Of a DNA stretch of 64,000 nt, positions 17,093 through 25,128 are shown piece after piece. Origin of the DNA: Bradyrhizobium sp. LTSP885 (GTDB lineage Bacteria; Pseudomonadota; Alphaproteobacteria; Rhizobiales; Xanthobacteraceae). The DNA is taken from assembly GCF_000938305.1 (NCBI RefSeq), contig NZ_JYMT01000031.1, forward strand, positions 211,123-275,122. Direction: 5' to 3'. Each line of letters begins with the position of its first letter. Position 1 is the stretch's first letter. Below the pieces are notes generated by a model. It searched no databases, was not told the origin of the DNA, and saw only the letters and a list, made by a program, of their open reading frames with translations. Both the position numbers and the translations under genes were made by a program.

Positions 17093-17597
17093 CAGGTGCT
17101 TTCGGTTGGGCCGTTCCGATTCTGCGTCGAACCGGCCGGATGAAGTTCAGTCGTTCAGGCTACGCCGCTCCAGATCTGGCCTCGATGTTGGCCCGCAGGC
17201 GGCAGATATCAGTGGCGATTTGCGCGGCCATGGCCGGGACGCTTGTCGAGGTCGATCGGAGGGCCCTCAACGCGGTGCGGCGGCCGGAAGCTCGCGATCG
17301 ATGCCCTCGATGCGGAACGGGTGCCTGAATTGTACCGTGTCCCGTCGCGGGTGCATGGACAATCCGCAGCGCAATGCATCTGCGCGACAACCCATTAAAT
17401 TGTCCGGCCATCGTCGCACCGTGCGCGCTTTCGCGGCAACTAGCTATGGTTTTCTCATGCGCATACGCATTTGACCAAACAGAGCAGCCAAAGCCTTGTT
17501 TTCGGCGGCTTCGTAGCCACTTCCGAGACAGACCCGTTGCAGAATGCATGTCGATGAAGATTCGTCGCGGCTTCAAGATGTGGATGGGAAAAGCCTC
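17093..17597. other. Region with no convincing gene
   Basis: About 500 bases between two small reading frames. Long frames exist on both strands, but codon composition switches frame and the translations are rich in Arg, as expected of non-coding GC-rich DNA. It could be decayed coding sequence. No RNA gene seen. Confidence 0.4.
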
Positions 17598-17792
17598 ATG
17601 ACCAATGATCCCTCCCCGACCTTAAGTGCCAGTGAGTTTGATTCCTTGCGCGAGATCAGCAAGGGCGACGCGCAGCGCGAGATCCCGCAGGTTCACTGGG
17701 AACGACTTGTCGGCATGGGCTATGCCTTAAGGCGGCTCGGCGAGCTTGGCTTGACCGCATCAGGAACACGTCGTCTCGCGGCGGGCAAATAG
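17598..17792 (+). CDS. Small hypothetical protein
   Basis: A 64-residue product beginning MTNDPSPTLSASEFDSLREI. It is cytosolic and mixed alpha-helical, with VHWERLVGMGYALRRLGELGLTASG resembling the end of a small winged-helix unit (a helix then a hairpin ending LTASG). That could mean DNA binding, but the length is marginal. The frame is open upstream to 17544, where the residues look random. No family recognised. Confidence 0.55.
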   Translation: MTNDPSPTLSASEFDSLREISKGDAQREIPQVHWERLVGMGYALRRLGELGLTASGTRRLAAGK

Positions 17793-17849
17793 CCGCTCCC
17801 GCCTTTGCGTGCTCACGACTGCTTTGGGTCCAGGACGGACGTCAACACG

Positions 17850-17960
17850 CGTAGCTCGGATGAGCGGAGCGATATCCGGGATGCCTGTAGCCCGCAGGCC
17901 GCGGAGCCTGCCATCGGGCGCGCGTTCGCGCGACCCGTTGGCTGATGCGGGCTACAAGCT
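17850..17960. repeat. About 110-bp dispersed repeat, copy 1
   Basis: Begins GTAGCTCGGATGAGCGGAGC and ends ATGCGGGCTACAAGCT. It matches 24923-25032 over the full length except for a variable middle third. Start and end are mutually complementary (GTAGC / GCTAC), and CGCGCGTTCGCGCG inside forms a hairpin. Non-coding intergenic element. Confidence 0.8.
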
Positions 17961-18001
17961 CGCCGAATTATGTCCGGCTGACAGTTCGCGCTTGCGCCTT
18001 A

Positions 18002-18298
18002 TCAAACGGCGTCCTTGGCAACCTTCAACGGTGACGCCTTTACCGACTTGCTGGCCGGCTTGGCGGCGAACTCCATCGGCTCTTTCGTGAACGGGTTGAC
18101 GCCGCTGCGGGCCTCGGTCGCGGGCTTGTTCACCACCGACATTTTGACGAAGCCGGGAATAACGAACTCGCCGGATTCATTCAGCTCCTTGTAGCCGACG
18201 ATCGCCATCTGCTCGATGACGGTCTTTACGTCTCCCTTGGAAAGCTGCGTTGCTTCCGCGATTGCATCAATCAACTGGTTCTTGGTCATCTTGGCCAT
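18002..18298 (-). CDS. HU-family DNA-binding protein
   Basis: A 98-residue histone-like protein. Seen: MTKNQLIDAIAEATQLSKGDVKTVIEQM (dimerising helices), then the beta-arm region with FVIPGFVKMSVVNKPATEARSGVNPFTKEPMEF, where the GFVKM and PATEARSGVNPFTKE segments match HU/IHF arms that enter the DNA minor groove. The C-terminal extension KPASKSVKASPLKVAKDAV is basic, like the lysine-rich tails of some bacterial HU proteins. AAGGAAA before the ATG at 18298 is a good ribosome site. The long frame extending upstream is not part of the gene. This is probably an accessory HU paralog. Confidence 0.92.
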   Translation of the reverse strand: MAKMTKNQLIDAIAEATQLSKGDVKTVIEQMAIVGYKELNESGEFVIPGFVKMSVVNKPATEARSGVNPFTKEPMEFAAKPASKSVKASPLKVAKDAV

Positions 18299-18740
18299 AT
18301 TGGTTTCCTTATGTGAGCGAAGCGCACGGGCGGCGCCGGGTGTGACGCCCCGGTTCCAAATGCCACCGCGATGCGCGTCTCGTCCGTGTCGGATGATCCT
18401 GGGGTCACCGGGCTTAAAACCTATCGAGGCCAAAAGCGCAAGGATTAGCTCGATTCTGTGCATAACGCCCGAGGACGATTGTCGACGCTGCCGGGCTCCT
18501 TTGTGGCCTTGCCCGCCACGATTCCGTCGGCCGGCCCCGCCGTGCTTGCTCTCCGGTCGAAAACTCAAATCAGCGAAGATGAACAAGTGCGGCCAGTTTG
18601 CATCAATCTAAAGGTGTATGAGAGGATTTTCGCTCGTAAAAATATTGATGAAGATTCTGCGCCGGATGTGAACTGCCTCACGTCGGAATGAGTGTATTAA
18701 TGATTGGTTACTATCTTAGATTAATTAATGGAGAACTCAC
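18299..18740. promoter_or_regulatory. Divergent upstream region, AT-rich on its right side
   Basis: 440 bases between the HU gene (minus) and the gene at 18741 (plus). The left part is ordinary GC-rich DNA that must hold the HU promoter. From about 18600 the composition turns AT-rich (AAAAATATTGATGAAG, GATTAATTAATGGAG), unlike the surroundings, which is typical of horizontally acquired promoters silenced by nucleoid proteins. GGAGAA at 18730-18735 serves the GTG start at 18741. Confidence 0.5.
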
Positions 18741-19532
18741 GTGGTAGATACTTCTCAGCTTTACAAGAACTTTGCTCATGTCAATTCACTCGTCCATCAG
18801 ACGCTGCCGGGCGGCTTCGGCATGGGCGGCGGCAGCCGGTATCAGCACGCCATCCAATCATGGGCCGTCACCGGGAAATCAGCCGACGACATGTGGTACT
18901 CCTACTACATGGTCGAAATCGACAGCATCCTGTTCACGTCCGTAGACGGCACGTTCAAGCTGCACGAGTACAATTACGACTGCCGTCTCGTCGATGCCAA
19001 TGGGCAGATCGTACCATTGACCGAACTGGTCGCGGTCACGCCCGATACCACGCAGGGGTCGACCTCGTACACCACGTCGATGAGTGAGTCGTTCTCGGCG
19101 AGCGGCGGCTTCTTCGGCGCGGACCCGACCGCGACCATCGGCGGGTCAGTGACGTTCGGACACAGCGTGACGCGGAGCGTGCCCGACATCGGCATCAATA
19201 ACCGGAGCATCACCAGCGACGGGCAAAACGCGTCCTGGACGCTTCAGGTCGCGGGCGAGGCACCCGCCCAGCATGCGTCGATGGAGTTCACCGCGCAAAT
19301 GTTGTTCCGCGTTCCGACCAAACCCGGCCCGCAACCCAACTATGGCGTGAAGCTCGAGTTCAATTCGCAGGTGTTCGACGACGACGAAAACGGCACCGGC
19401 TATCACGACCGGACTTGCGCGTTGATGATGCCGCAGCTCGGGACCACCAAGCTGGTGGAATGGGGCGACCGCGGCATGTACTGCGTGCTGAAGCCGGAAA
19501 TCATCAAGCTGGTCACCCCGGTCGTGCCGTAA
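18741..19532 (+). CDS. Putative leukocidin-like beta-pore-forming protein
   Basis: A 263-residue, beta-rich protein of no family I can name with certainty. Residues 104-150 form a striking pattern: a stretch with Ser/Thr at every second position (STSYTTSMSESFSASG), a Gly/Pro turn (GFFGADPT), and a second strand alternating small polar with hydrophobic residues (TATIGGSVTFGHSVTRSVPD). This is the pattern of the membrane-inserting stem hairpin of the leukocidin/alpha-hemolysin family, and GxIGGxxxxxxSxGH...xPD resembles the matching part of alpha-hemolysin from memory. There is no signal peptide, which is odd for a secreted toxin. GTG start. AT-rich leader and unlike neighbours suggest transfer. 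An acidic partner gene follows 99 bases later. Confidence 0.55.
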   Translation: MVDTSQLYKNFAHVNSLVHQTLPGGFGMGGGSRYQHAIQSWAVTGKSADDMWYSYYMVEIDSILFTSVDGTFKLHEYNYDCRLVDANGQIVPLTELVAVTPDTTQGSTSYTTSMSESFSASGGFFGADPTATIGGSVTFGHSVTRSVPDIGINNRSITSDGQNASWTLQVAGEAPAQHASMEFTAQMLFRVPTKPGPQPNYGVKLEFNSQVFDDDENGTGYHDRTCALMMPQLGTTKLVEWGDRGMYCVLKPEIIKLVTPVVP

Positions 19533-19631
19533 CGCACGCGGTCGCCACAGCCGGCCTGCGCCGCCTCTCACGATTCCGCGCAGGCCCGGCCGGAGAACCC
19601 CGTAACCCGACAGCTATGGCAGGAGCCAGCA

Positions 19632-20120
19632 ATGGGAAAAATACAGGAAATGCTCGATTTTGTGAATTCGTCGCCCCCGGACATCGCCAAGATAGCCCTC
19701 GAGTATCTTTCCATCGAGGACCAGAGGACCATCTTTGACGCCTTCATGGAGCTTCGGAATCAGCGGCAACTCACTTCGGAAGAAAAATCGGCGATGAACG
19801 TCGTCGCATCCGAGGTCCTGGCGGACGCCAGGAAGACGTTGGCAGAGTTTCAGGCGGAACACGGTCTGGATCCGGCGCACGGTGTGCATATCGAGCCTCC
19901 GCTCCCCCCACTGATCATAAATGACGCTTTGAAGCTCGGCGAAGAGATAAAAGCCGAGATGGAGGCCAAACAGGACGACGACACTCCGACCGACCTCGGA
20001 GATACCGGCCATCAGAATGGCGACGGGCCGAACGGCGGCGACAACAATGCCGGCGATTTGAATGGTCCCGACGACGATCACAAGGAGGGAGAGATCATAG
20101 AGGGAGAGCACGCCCACTAG
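19632..20120 (+). CDS. Hypothetical protein with acidic low-complexity tail
   Basis: A 162-residue product. Residues 1-75 are helical (IQEMLDFVNSSPPDIAKIALEYL, then SIEDQRTIFDAFMELRNQRQL). The tail from about 112 is almost only Asp, Gly, Asn, Glu and Pro (NGDGPNGGDNNAGDLNGPDD), resembling a flexible or calcium-binding acidic segment, and ends EGEHAH. There is no signal peptide. AGGAG lies just before the ATG. Position after the leukocidin-like gene suggests a chaperone, inhibitor or second component; no homology supports any of these. Confidence 0.6.
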   Translation: MGKIQEMLDFVNSSPPDIAKIALEYLSIEDQRTIFDAFMELRNQRQLTSEEKSAMNVVASEVLADARKTLAEFQAEHGLDPAHGVHIEPPLPPLIINDALKLGEEIKAEMEAKQDDDTPTDLGDTGHQNGDGPNGGDNNAGDLNGPDDDHKEGEIIEGEHAH

Positions 20121-20229
20121 CGAAGGATAGCCAGGGCATGGTCCGAGCGTCTGGCAGCACGCCCGGACAACGCAGCGCGGTTTCGAATTCCGATGACAGT
20201 GCCCGTTGAGAATGCTCAATCCGGCAACT

Positions 20230-21387
20230 TCACACGAACGGCACGAAGATATCGGGCCGTTTGGGGAGAAGCCGCCGAAAATAGCGCCGTCCTTCATCCG
20301 AAACGGTGTTGCTGCCGGCAAAGAAGTCGTCCGGCATATGGCGCGTTTTGCCGGCCACATGCTCGAGCGGCACGAGCAGAGGTTCGATGCGGTTGCCGTC
20401 ATAATGCAGCACCACCGAGCCACTGCCGGCCAACGCGCTTTGCGCGGCAAAGGCGCCAGCGGCAAAAGCCTCCTTGCGGTCGATTTCGTCGATCACGCCG
20501 ATATATCCGCGTGGCAGATAGCCCAGCGTGTCGACGCGCGCCCTCGCCTTGGGAAAACGCGATTTCAGCGCTTTCTGGATCTCGATGCCGAGATCGCCGC
20601 CGGTTAGTTGCAGATTGCCATGGGCGTCGCGCTCGACCGCCTCGCCCGCCAGCGCCTCGGCGAGAGGCCTTCCCATCTCGTCCTGCACGCCCTCGGACAT
20701 CGAGACGATACAGCGGCCCAGGCGCGCATAAACCGCATCGACCTCGCTGAGGAACTGGACAACCGAAAACGGTCTTTCCGGAGTGTAGATCAGATGCGGG
20801 GCGTCATCCGGCGATTGCTGCCAGCCCGCGGCGGCGGCGGTGAGGAAGCCGGCATGGCGGCCCATGACGATGGCCACATAGATGCCCGGCATGGCGCGAA
20901 AATCGAGATCGACGCTGACCAGGGCATTGGCGACGAAGGCGGCGGCCGAGATGAAGCCGGGGACGTGATCGTTCTCCATCAGGTCGTTATCGATGGTCTT
21001 GGGGGCATGCACGAAATGGCAGGGACCACTTGACTGTTGCCGCAGCAATTCAAGCGTTCCGGCGGTATCATTGCCGCCAATATAGACGAAGGCGCGGGCG
21101 TCCAGCCGCTCCAGAGCCGTCAGGATATCTGCGCACGCGCCAGAATTGGGTTTGTCGCGGGTCGAGCCGAGCGCCGAATTGGGCGTGTTGCCGAGGCGGC
21201 GGAGTTCGGCCTCGGGGATGGCGGTGAGATCGACGACGTTTCCCGCCGTGAGACCTCGCACGCCATAGCGCGCGCCCAGAATGCGCAACGATGGATCATG
21301 CCTGCGCGCGGCAAGGATGGCGCCACACAGGGTCTGGTTGATCACAGCGGTGGGGCCGCCGCCCTGGGCGATGACGATCGATGGCAT
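20230..21387 (-). CDS. Pyrophosphate-dependent phosphofructokinase
   Basis: A 385-residue cytosolic 6-phosphofructokinase-family enzyme that interconverts fructose-6-phosphate and fructose-1,6-bisphosphate. Seen: IAQGGGPTAVINQ at the N-terminus, GGND (104-107) where ATP enzymes have GGDG, and PKTIDND (Lys130, catalytic Asp132). The Asp in GGND and the Lys before TIDND are the accepted marks of PPi-dependent enzymes. MGRHAGFLTA supplies the sugar-phosphate-binding arginine. TGGAGGA precedes the ATG. It is the last gene of a three-gene minus-strand group with a GT4 glycosyltransferase and a GH13 glucosidase, 127 bases after the former. Confidence 0.88.
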   Translation of the reverse strand: MPSIVIAQGGGPTAVINQTLCGAILAARRHDPSLRILGARYGVRGLTAGNVVDLTAIPEAELRRLGNTPNSALGSTRDKPNSGACADILTALERLDARAFVYIGGNDTAGTLELLRQQSSGPCHFVHAPKTIDNDLMENDHVPGFISAAAFVANALVSVDLDFRAMPGIYVAIVMGRHAGFLTAAAAGWQQSPDDAPHLIYTPERPFSVVQFLSEVDAVYARLGRCIVSMSEGVQDEMGRPLAEALAGEAVERDAHGNLQLTGGDLGIEIQKALKSRFPKARARVDTLGYLPRGYIGVIDEIDRKEAFAAGAFAAQSALAGSGSVVLHYDGNRIEPLLVPLEHVAGKTRHMPDDFFAGSNTVSDEGRRYFRRLLPKRPDIFVPFV

Positions 21388-21514
21388 GGATCCTCCATAA
21401 CTTGTTTCTTGCTATGCCGCCCGTGGACTGTGAGAGACGATTGAAGCGAAGATTGGCCAATCCCGCAACGTTGGCCGTAGATTTTCTGCAACCACCGATT
21501 ATTAGCCAAGGATC

Positions 21515-22522
21515 TTAGCCAAGGATCGATCGGTACAGGGCCAAATATCGATCGGCCATGAGATCGACCGTGAAGCGTGCCGATACCGCCGCACGGCACG
21601 CGGCGCGATCGATTTCGCCGATACGATTGATCGCATCGACCGCCGCATCGAGGCTGTCGACGAGGAAGCCGGTGACGCCATCTTCGATCAGCTCGGGCAT
21701 CGATCCGCGGTTGCAGGCAATCACCGGCGTTCCGCAGGCGAGCGCTTCCACCACCGAGAGGCCAAACGGCTCATCGAAATTGATCAGGTGGAGCAGCGCG
21801 CGCGCGGAGCCGAGAGTCCTGGCCCGCGCCGCGCCGCCGACCGCGCCGAGGTAGACGACGGACCGGCCGTCGAGCGCGGGCGCGACCTTGTCGTTGTGAT
21901 AAGTCTGGTCCTGGACGATGCCGGCCATGATCAATTTCCGTCCGGATCGATGGGCTGCCGTGATCGCTTCGGCAGCCCCCTTGTCCGGATGAATGCGGCC
22001 GAAGAAAAGCAGATCGTCGCTGCCAAGCGGGTCGAACGGAAAATCCCCGAGCGGGATGCCATGGTGGATCGTTGCGGCATAGCGCAGATCCGGATGGCGG
22101 TCGGCCTGGCTGATGGCGACATAATGGACGCGGTCTTCGTATTGCTTGTAGGCAGGTAGAATGCGCTCCGACGAGAAACCGTGGATCGTGGTCACCATGG
22201 GGATCCCGACCAGTCGCGAGAAGGCGAGCGGGACGAAGTCGGCCTGGTTGTGAATCAGATCGAACCGACCAGCCTGTTCAAAGACATGGGCGACGTGGAG
22301 CATCTCCCACACTTTGGCGTCGATCGTGGGGTCCTCGGAATAGGGCGCCGGGCAAACGCCATCGAGTCTGGCCGCGGTTTGGCTATCCTTGGTAGCGAAC
22401 AGGGTGACATCGACACCGCGCGCCACCAGCGCCTCGGTCAAGAGACTCGTCACCTGTTCCCAGGGACCGTAATGGCGCGGCGGTGTACGCCATGAGATCG
22501 GCGCCAGCATGGCGATACGCAA
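21515..22522 (-). CDS. Glycosyltransferase family 4
   Basis: A 335-residue GT-B fold enzyme. The N-terminal Rossmann half begins MRIAMLAPISWRTPPRHYGPWE, typical of GT4 enzymes with a glycine/proline acceptor loop. The donor half has LLFFGRIHPDKGAAEAI and the signature EPFGLSVVEALACGTPVIA, where the two glutamates hold the nucleotide-sugar. The start codon is a TTG at 22522, placed by AAGGAGGG upstream; no ATG fits. Acceptor and donor unknown. It starts 24 bases after the GH13 gene, so the two should be co-transcribed. Confidence 0.87.
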   Translation of the reverse strand: MRIAMLAPISWRTPPRHYGPWEQVTSLLTEALVARGVDVTLFATKDSQTAARLDGVCPAPYSEDPTIDAKVWEMLHVAHVFEQAGRFDLIHNQADFVPLAFSRLVGIPMVTTIHGFSSERILPAYKQYEDRVHYVAISQADRHPDLRYAATIHHGIPLGDFPFDPLGSDDLLFFGRIHPDKGAAEAITAAHRSGRKLIMAGIVQDQTYHNDKVAPALDGRSVVYLGAVGGAARARTLGSARALLHLINFDEPFGLSVVEALACGTPVIACNRGSMPELIEDGVTGFLVDSLDAAVDAINRIGEIDRAACRAAVSARFTVDLMADRYLALYRSILG

Positions 22523-22546
22523 GCAACCCTCCTTCCCTGCTCGGTG

Positions 22547-24148
22547 TTATCCGGCGCTGAGCACGACAGCTTCATTCGACCGTAGCAGGATGGCCCCGCC
22601 TTCAACCAGCGTCGCATCGTCGAGCGTTGACAACAGCACCCTGCTCCCATGTGCCCAATCCGGCAACTGCAGCCGGTGCGGCCCTCCCCCGAGGTTGAGC
22701 GCCACGAGCAGCCGCTCCGAATCGTGCCGGCGCTCGTAAGCAAGTATCTCGCCTGCCCCACTCAACAGGACGAAATCACCGGTCGACAACGCCAGGCAAT
22801 TCCGCCTGAGCGCAATCAGCCGACGATAAAGTGTCAGGATCGATTGAGGATCTTCCGTCATGCGCGCCACGTTACGCGCAGGCCAGTCGGCATTGAGCGG
22901 CAGCCACGGCTTGGCCGTGGTGAAACCGGCATGTTCACTCTCATCCCATGGCATCGGCGTGCGCACGGGGTCGCGGCCCAACGACAAACCGGGCTCGCGC
23001 AACTCGCGCGGGTCCCGGACCTCGGATGGTTCGATCCCGACATCACTCAAACCGAGTTCGTCGCCATAGTAGAGCGTGGGCGTGCCGCGGAGCGTCAGCA
23101 AAAGCATTGCGGCGACGCGGGCCTGAGCCTGGCCGCGCCTGGCGGCCACGCGCGGCCGGTCATGGTTGCCCAGCACCCAGTTTGGCCAGCCACCGGGCGG
23201 TAGCGCCGCCTCATAGTTGACGATCAAGGCCGCAAGCGACCGCGCGTCCCACGGCGCATCGATGAGCTGGAAATTGAACGGCAGATGCACTTCCGGGCGC
23301 GTCTCACCATAATATTGCATGAGCCGGTCGACCGGCAGGTAGATCTCACCAATCAGGACGCGCTCGCTCTGCCCCCCGGCGCCATAGCTGTCGGCGATGT
23401 CACGCATCTCGGCGGCGATCCGGTGCACCTCGGGCTGGTCTGTCGAATGTAGCTGAAGCAGGCGGTGCATTTCGCCCATCTCGGACCGATAGGCCGGGTT
23501 GGGTGGATTGTCCGGAAAGTCTGCCGCCTTGATCATGTGCCACAGCACATCGATACGGAAGCCATCGACGCCGCGGTCGAACCAGAAACGCATCACATCG
23601 TACATCGCCGCTTGCACGGCCGGATCACGCCAGTTGAGGTCCGGCTGCTCCTTCAGAAAGGCGTGGTAGTAATATTGTCCGGTCGCCTCGTCCCATTGCC
23701 AGGCCGAGCCGCCGAAATCGCTGATCCAGTTGTTGGGTGGTCCGCCGTCGGCGGCAGGATCGCGCCAGATGTACCAGTTTCTTCTCTCATTTTCTCGCGA
23801 AGCGCGGCTCTCGACAAACCATCTGTGCTGGTCGGATGTGTGGTTGGGCACGAAGTCGAGCAAGACCTTGAGCCCCCGCCGATGGGCTTGCATCAGCAGA
23901 TCGTCGAAGTCTGCCAGTGTGCCGAAGCGTGGATCGACGTCGCAATAGTCGGCAACGTCATAGCCGAAATCGACCATCGGCGACGGATAGACGGGAGAGA
24001 TCCAGATCGCGTCGACCCCAAGGCCGACAAGATAGTCGAGCCGCCGCCCGATCCCCGCGAGGTCGCCGATGCCGTCGTCGTTGGTGTCCTGAAAGGAGCG
24101 TGGGTAGATCTGATAGATCACCCCCGCCTGCCACCAGAGCGCGGTCAT
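22547..24148 (-). CDS. GH13 alpha-glucosidase
   Basis: A 533-residue alpha-amylase-superfamily enzyme. The (beta/alpha)8 barrel motifs are complete: DFVPNHTSD (about 98-106), DGFRIDVLWH with nucleophile Asp200, LIGEIYLP with acid/base Glu268, and VLGNHDRPR with Asp330. The DTNDDGIGDLAGI calcium-loop-like segment and HTSDQHRWF place it with the oligo-1,6-glucosidase/alpha-glucosidase branch. No signal peptide, so it acts on cytosolic alpha-glucosides such as maltose, isomaltose or sucrose. First gene of the minus-strand group with GT4 and PPi-PFK; a possible alpha-glucoside recycling route feeding glycolysis. Confidence 0.9.
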   Translation of the reverse strand: MTALWWQAGVIYQIYPRSFQDTNDDGIGDLAGIGRRLDYLVGLGVDAIWISPVYPSPMVDFGYDVADYCDVDPRFGTLADFDDLLMQAHRRGLKVLLDFVPNHTSDQHRWFVESRASRENERRNWYIWRDPAADGGPPNNWISDFGGSAWQWDEATGQYYYHAFLKEQPDLNWRDPAVQAAMYDVMRFWFDRGVDGFRIDVLWHMIKAADFPDNPPNPAYRSEMGEMHRLLQLHSTDQPEVHRIAAEMRDIADSYGAGGQSERVLIGEIYLPVDRLMQYYGETRPEVHLPFNFQLIDAPWDARSLAALIVNYEAALPPGGWPNWVLGNHDRPRVAARRGQAQARVAAMLLLTLRGTPTLYYGDELGLSDVGIEPSEVRDPRELREPGLSLGRDPVRTPMPWDESEHAGFTTAKPWLPLNADWPARNVARMTEDPQSILTLYRRLIALRRNCLALSTGDFVLLSGAGEILAYERRHDSERLLVALNLGGGPHRLQLPDWAHGSRVLLSTLDDATLVEGGAILLRSNEAVVLSAG

Positions 24149-24275
24149 GCTGAAGCCGGTTCGAGGGTGAAACTTAACTCTCTACCTGTTGTGATCTGAA
24201 GTCGACGGTTATTCTCCGGATCTCGTACTTCGGATCGGTTGTCGGGATGATCGCGGATCGCTTTGGGGACTTGCC

Positions 24276-24824
24276 ATGACGCCGCATGCAAGGTTGCTTG
24301 GAATCATTGTCGCTCTATCGTGGCTCGGGCTGTCTGTGGCATCAGCGGCCGACGGTCCATCGAAAGATAGCGGACCATCAAAAGATACCTGGAAGGGCGC
24401 CTGGAAATTCGAGATCGACCGCCAGGATCGGCCATGGCTCGGCTTTTACGACACCAGGGGCAAGACAGTATTTCGCATCGGCTGCGGCACGCATTTCGAG
24501 ATCGATGCGGTCTATCCGGGGGATGCGCGGAAACAGGAACACACCGAGGCCTCGATCACAATCGCCAACGGCAAGACGCAGTTGGATTTCGCCGGCTTCA
24601 CCTACGTCGGGCCAGAGTCCTTCCCGGCGAACACCACGATGTTCAATCAGCCGGACCTCGGCTATCCCGAGCTTGACGAAGACAAATGGCGCGCGCTGGA
24701 AAATCGCGTCTTCGATCTTCTGGGCTCCGGGCAGCCGCTGACGATCTCGGCCGATGGCAAAAGCTACGTGCTGCCGCCGGCCAAGGTGCCGCGCTGGCGG
24801 GCGCGCTTCCAGAAAATCTGCTGA
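24276..24824 (+). CDS. Exported hypothetical protein
   Basis: A 182-residue protein with a signal peptide (about residues 1-25, ending ASAAD). The start of the mature chain has a short direct repeat, GPSKDSGPSKD. The rest is a single beta-rich domain with one Cys in FRIGCGTHFEID and another as the very last residue, possibly a disulfide. Aromatic/Asp-rich parts (NQPDLGYPELDEDKWRALENRV) suggest a folded periplasmic protein. No family recognised. It is divergent from the GH13 gene. Confidence 0.65.
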   Translation: MTPHARLLGIIVALSWLGLSVASAADGPSKDSGPSKDTWKGAWKFEIDRQDRPWLGFYDTRGKTVFRIGCGTHFEIDAVYPGDARKQEHTEASITIANGKTQLDFAGFTYVGPESFPANTTMFNQPDLGYPELDEDKWRALENRVFDLLGSGQPLTISADGKSYVLPPAKVPRWRARFQKIC

Positions 24825-24899
24825 CACGCCGACCGCAAGCAGGCCACACTTCGAGCGCCTCTTCTTCGCGGCGCCGGCTCCAGCCGTGACCTCGCGCGC

Positions 24900-25032
24900 A
24901 GGATGGGTGGAGCGCAGCAAGCGTAGCCCGGATGAGCGGAGCGATATCCGGGACGCCGAGACCCCGCATGTCGCTGAGCCTGTCATCGGGCGCGCGTTCG
25001 CGCGACCCGTTGGCTCATGCGGGCTACAAGCT
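24900..25032. repeat. Composite repeat: half GTAGGATGGGT unit fused to 110-bp repeat copy 2
   Basis: AGGATGGGTGGAGCGCAGC (24900-24919), one arm of the hairpin family seen at 14961 and 26504, runs straight into the second copy of the 110-bp repeat (24923-25032), which matches 17850-17960. The junction shows that these elements recombine or insert into each other. The rest of the gap 24825-25128 shows no gene. Confidence 0.75.
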
Positions 25033-25128
25033 ATCTGCCATAGGTCATCCTCCAGGATAACCTTGTCACAGAAATTACCGTGTCGCGCTCATGGGGTGCA
25101 GTCCAGCACTGTCGCCGTAATAGCTAAT

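Noticed and set aside
16157..17143. 328-codon plus-strand frame across the Gly/Cys-tail gene and beyond
   Set aside because: Starts inside the certain membrane gene in another frame and its product is Arg-rich; the part after 16600 lacks coding bias.
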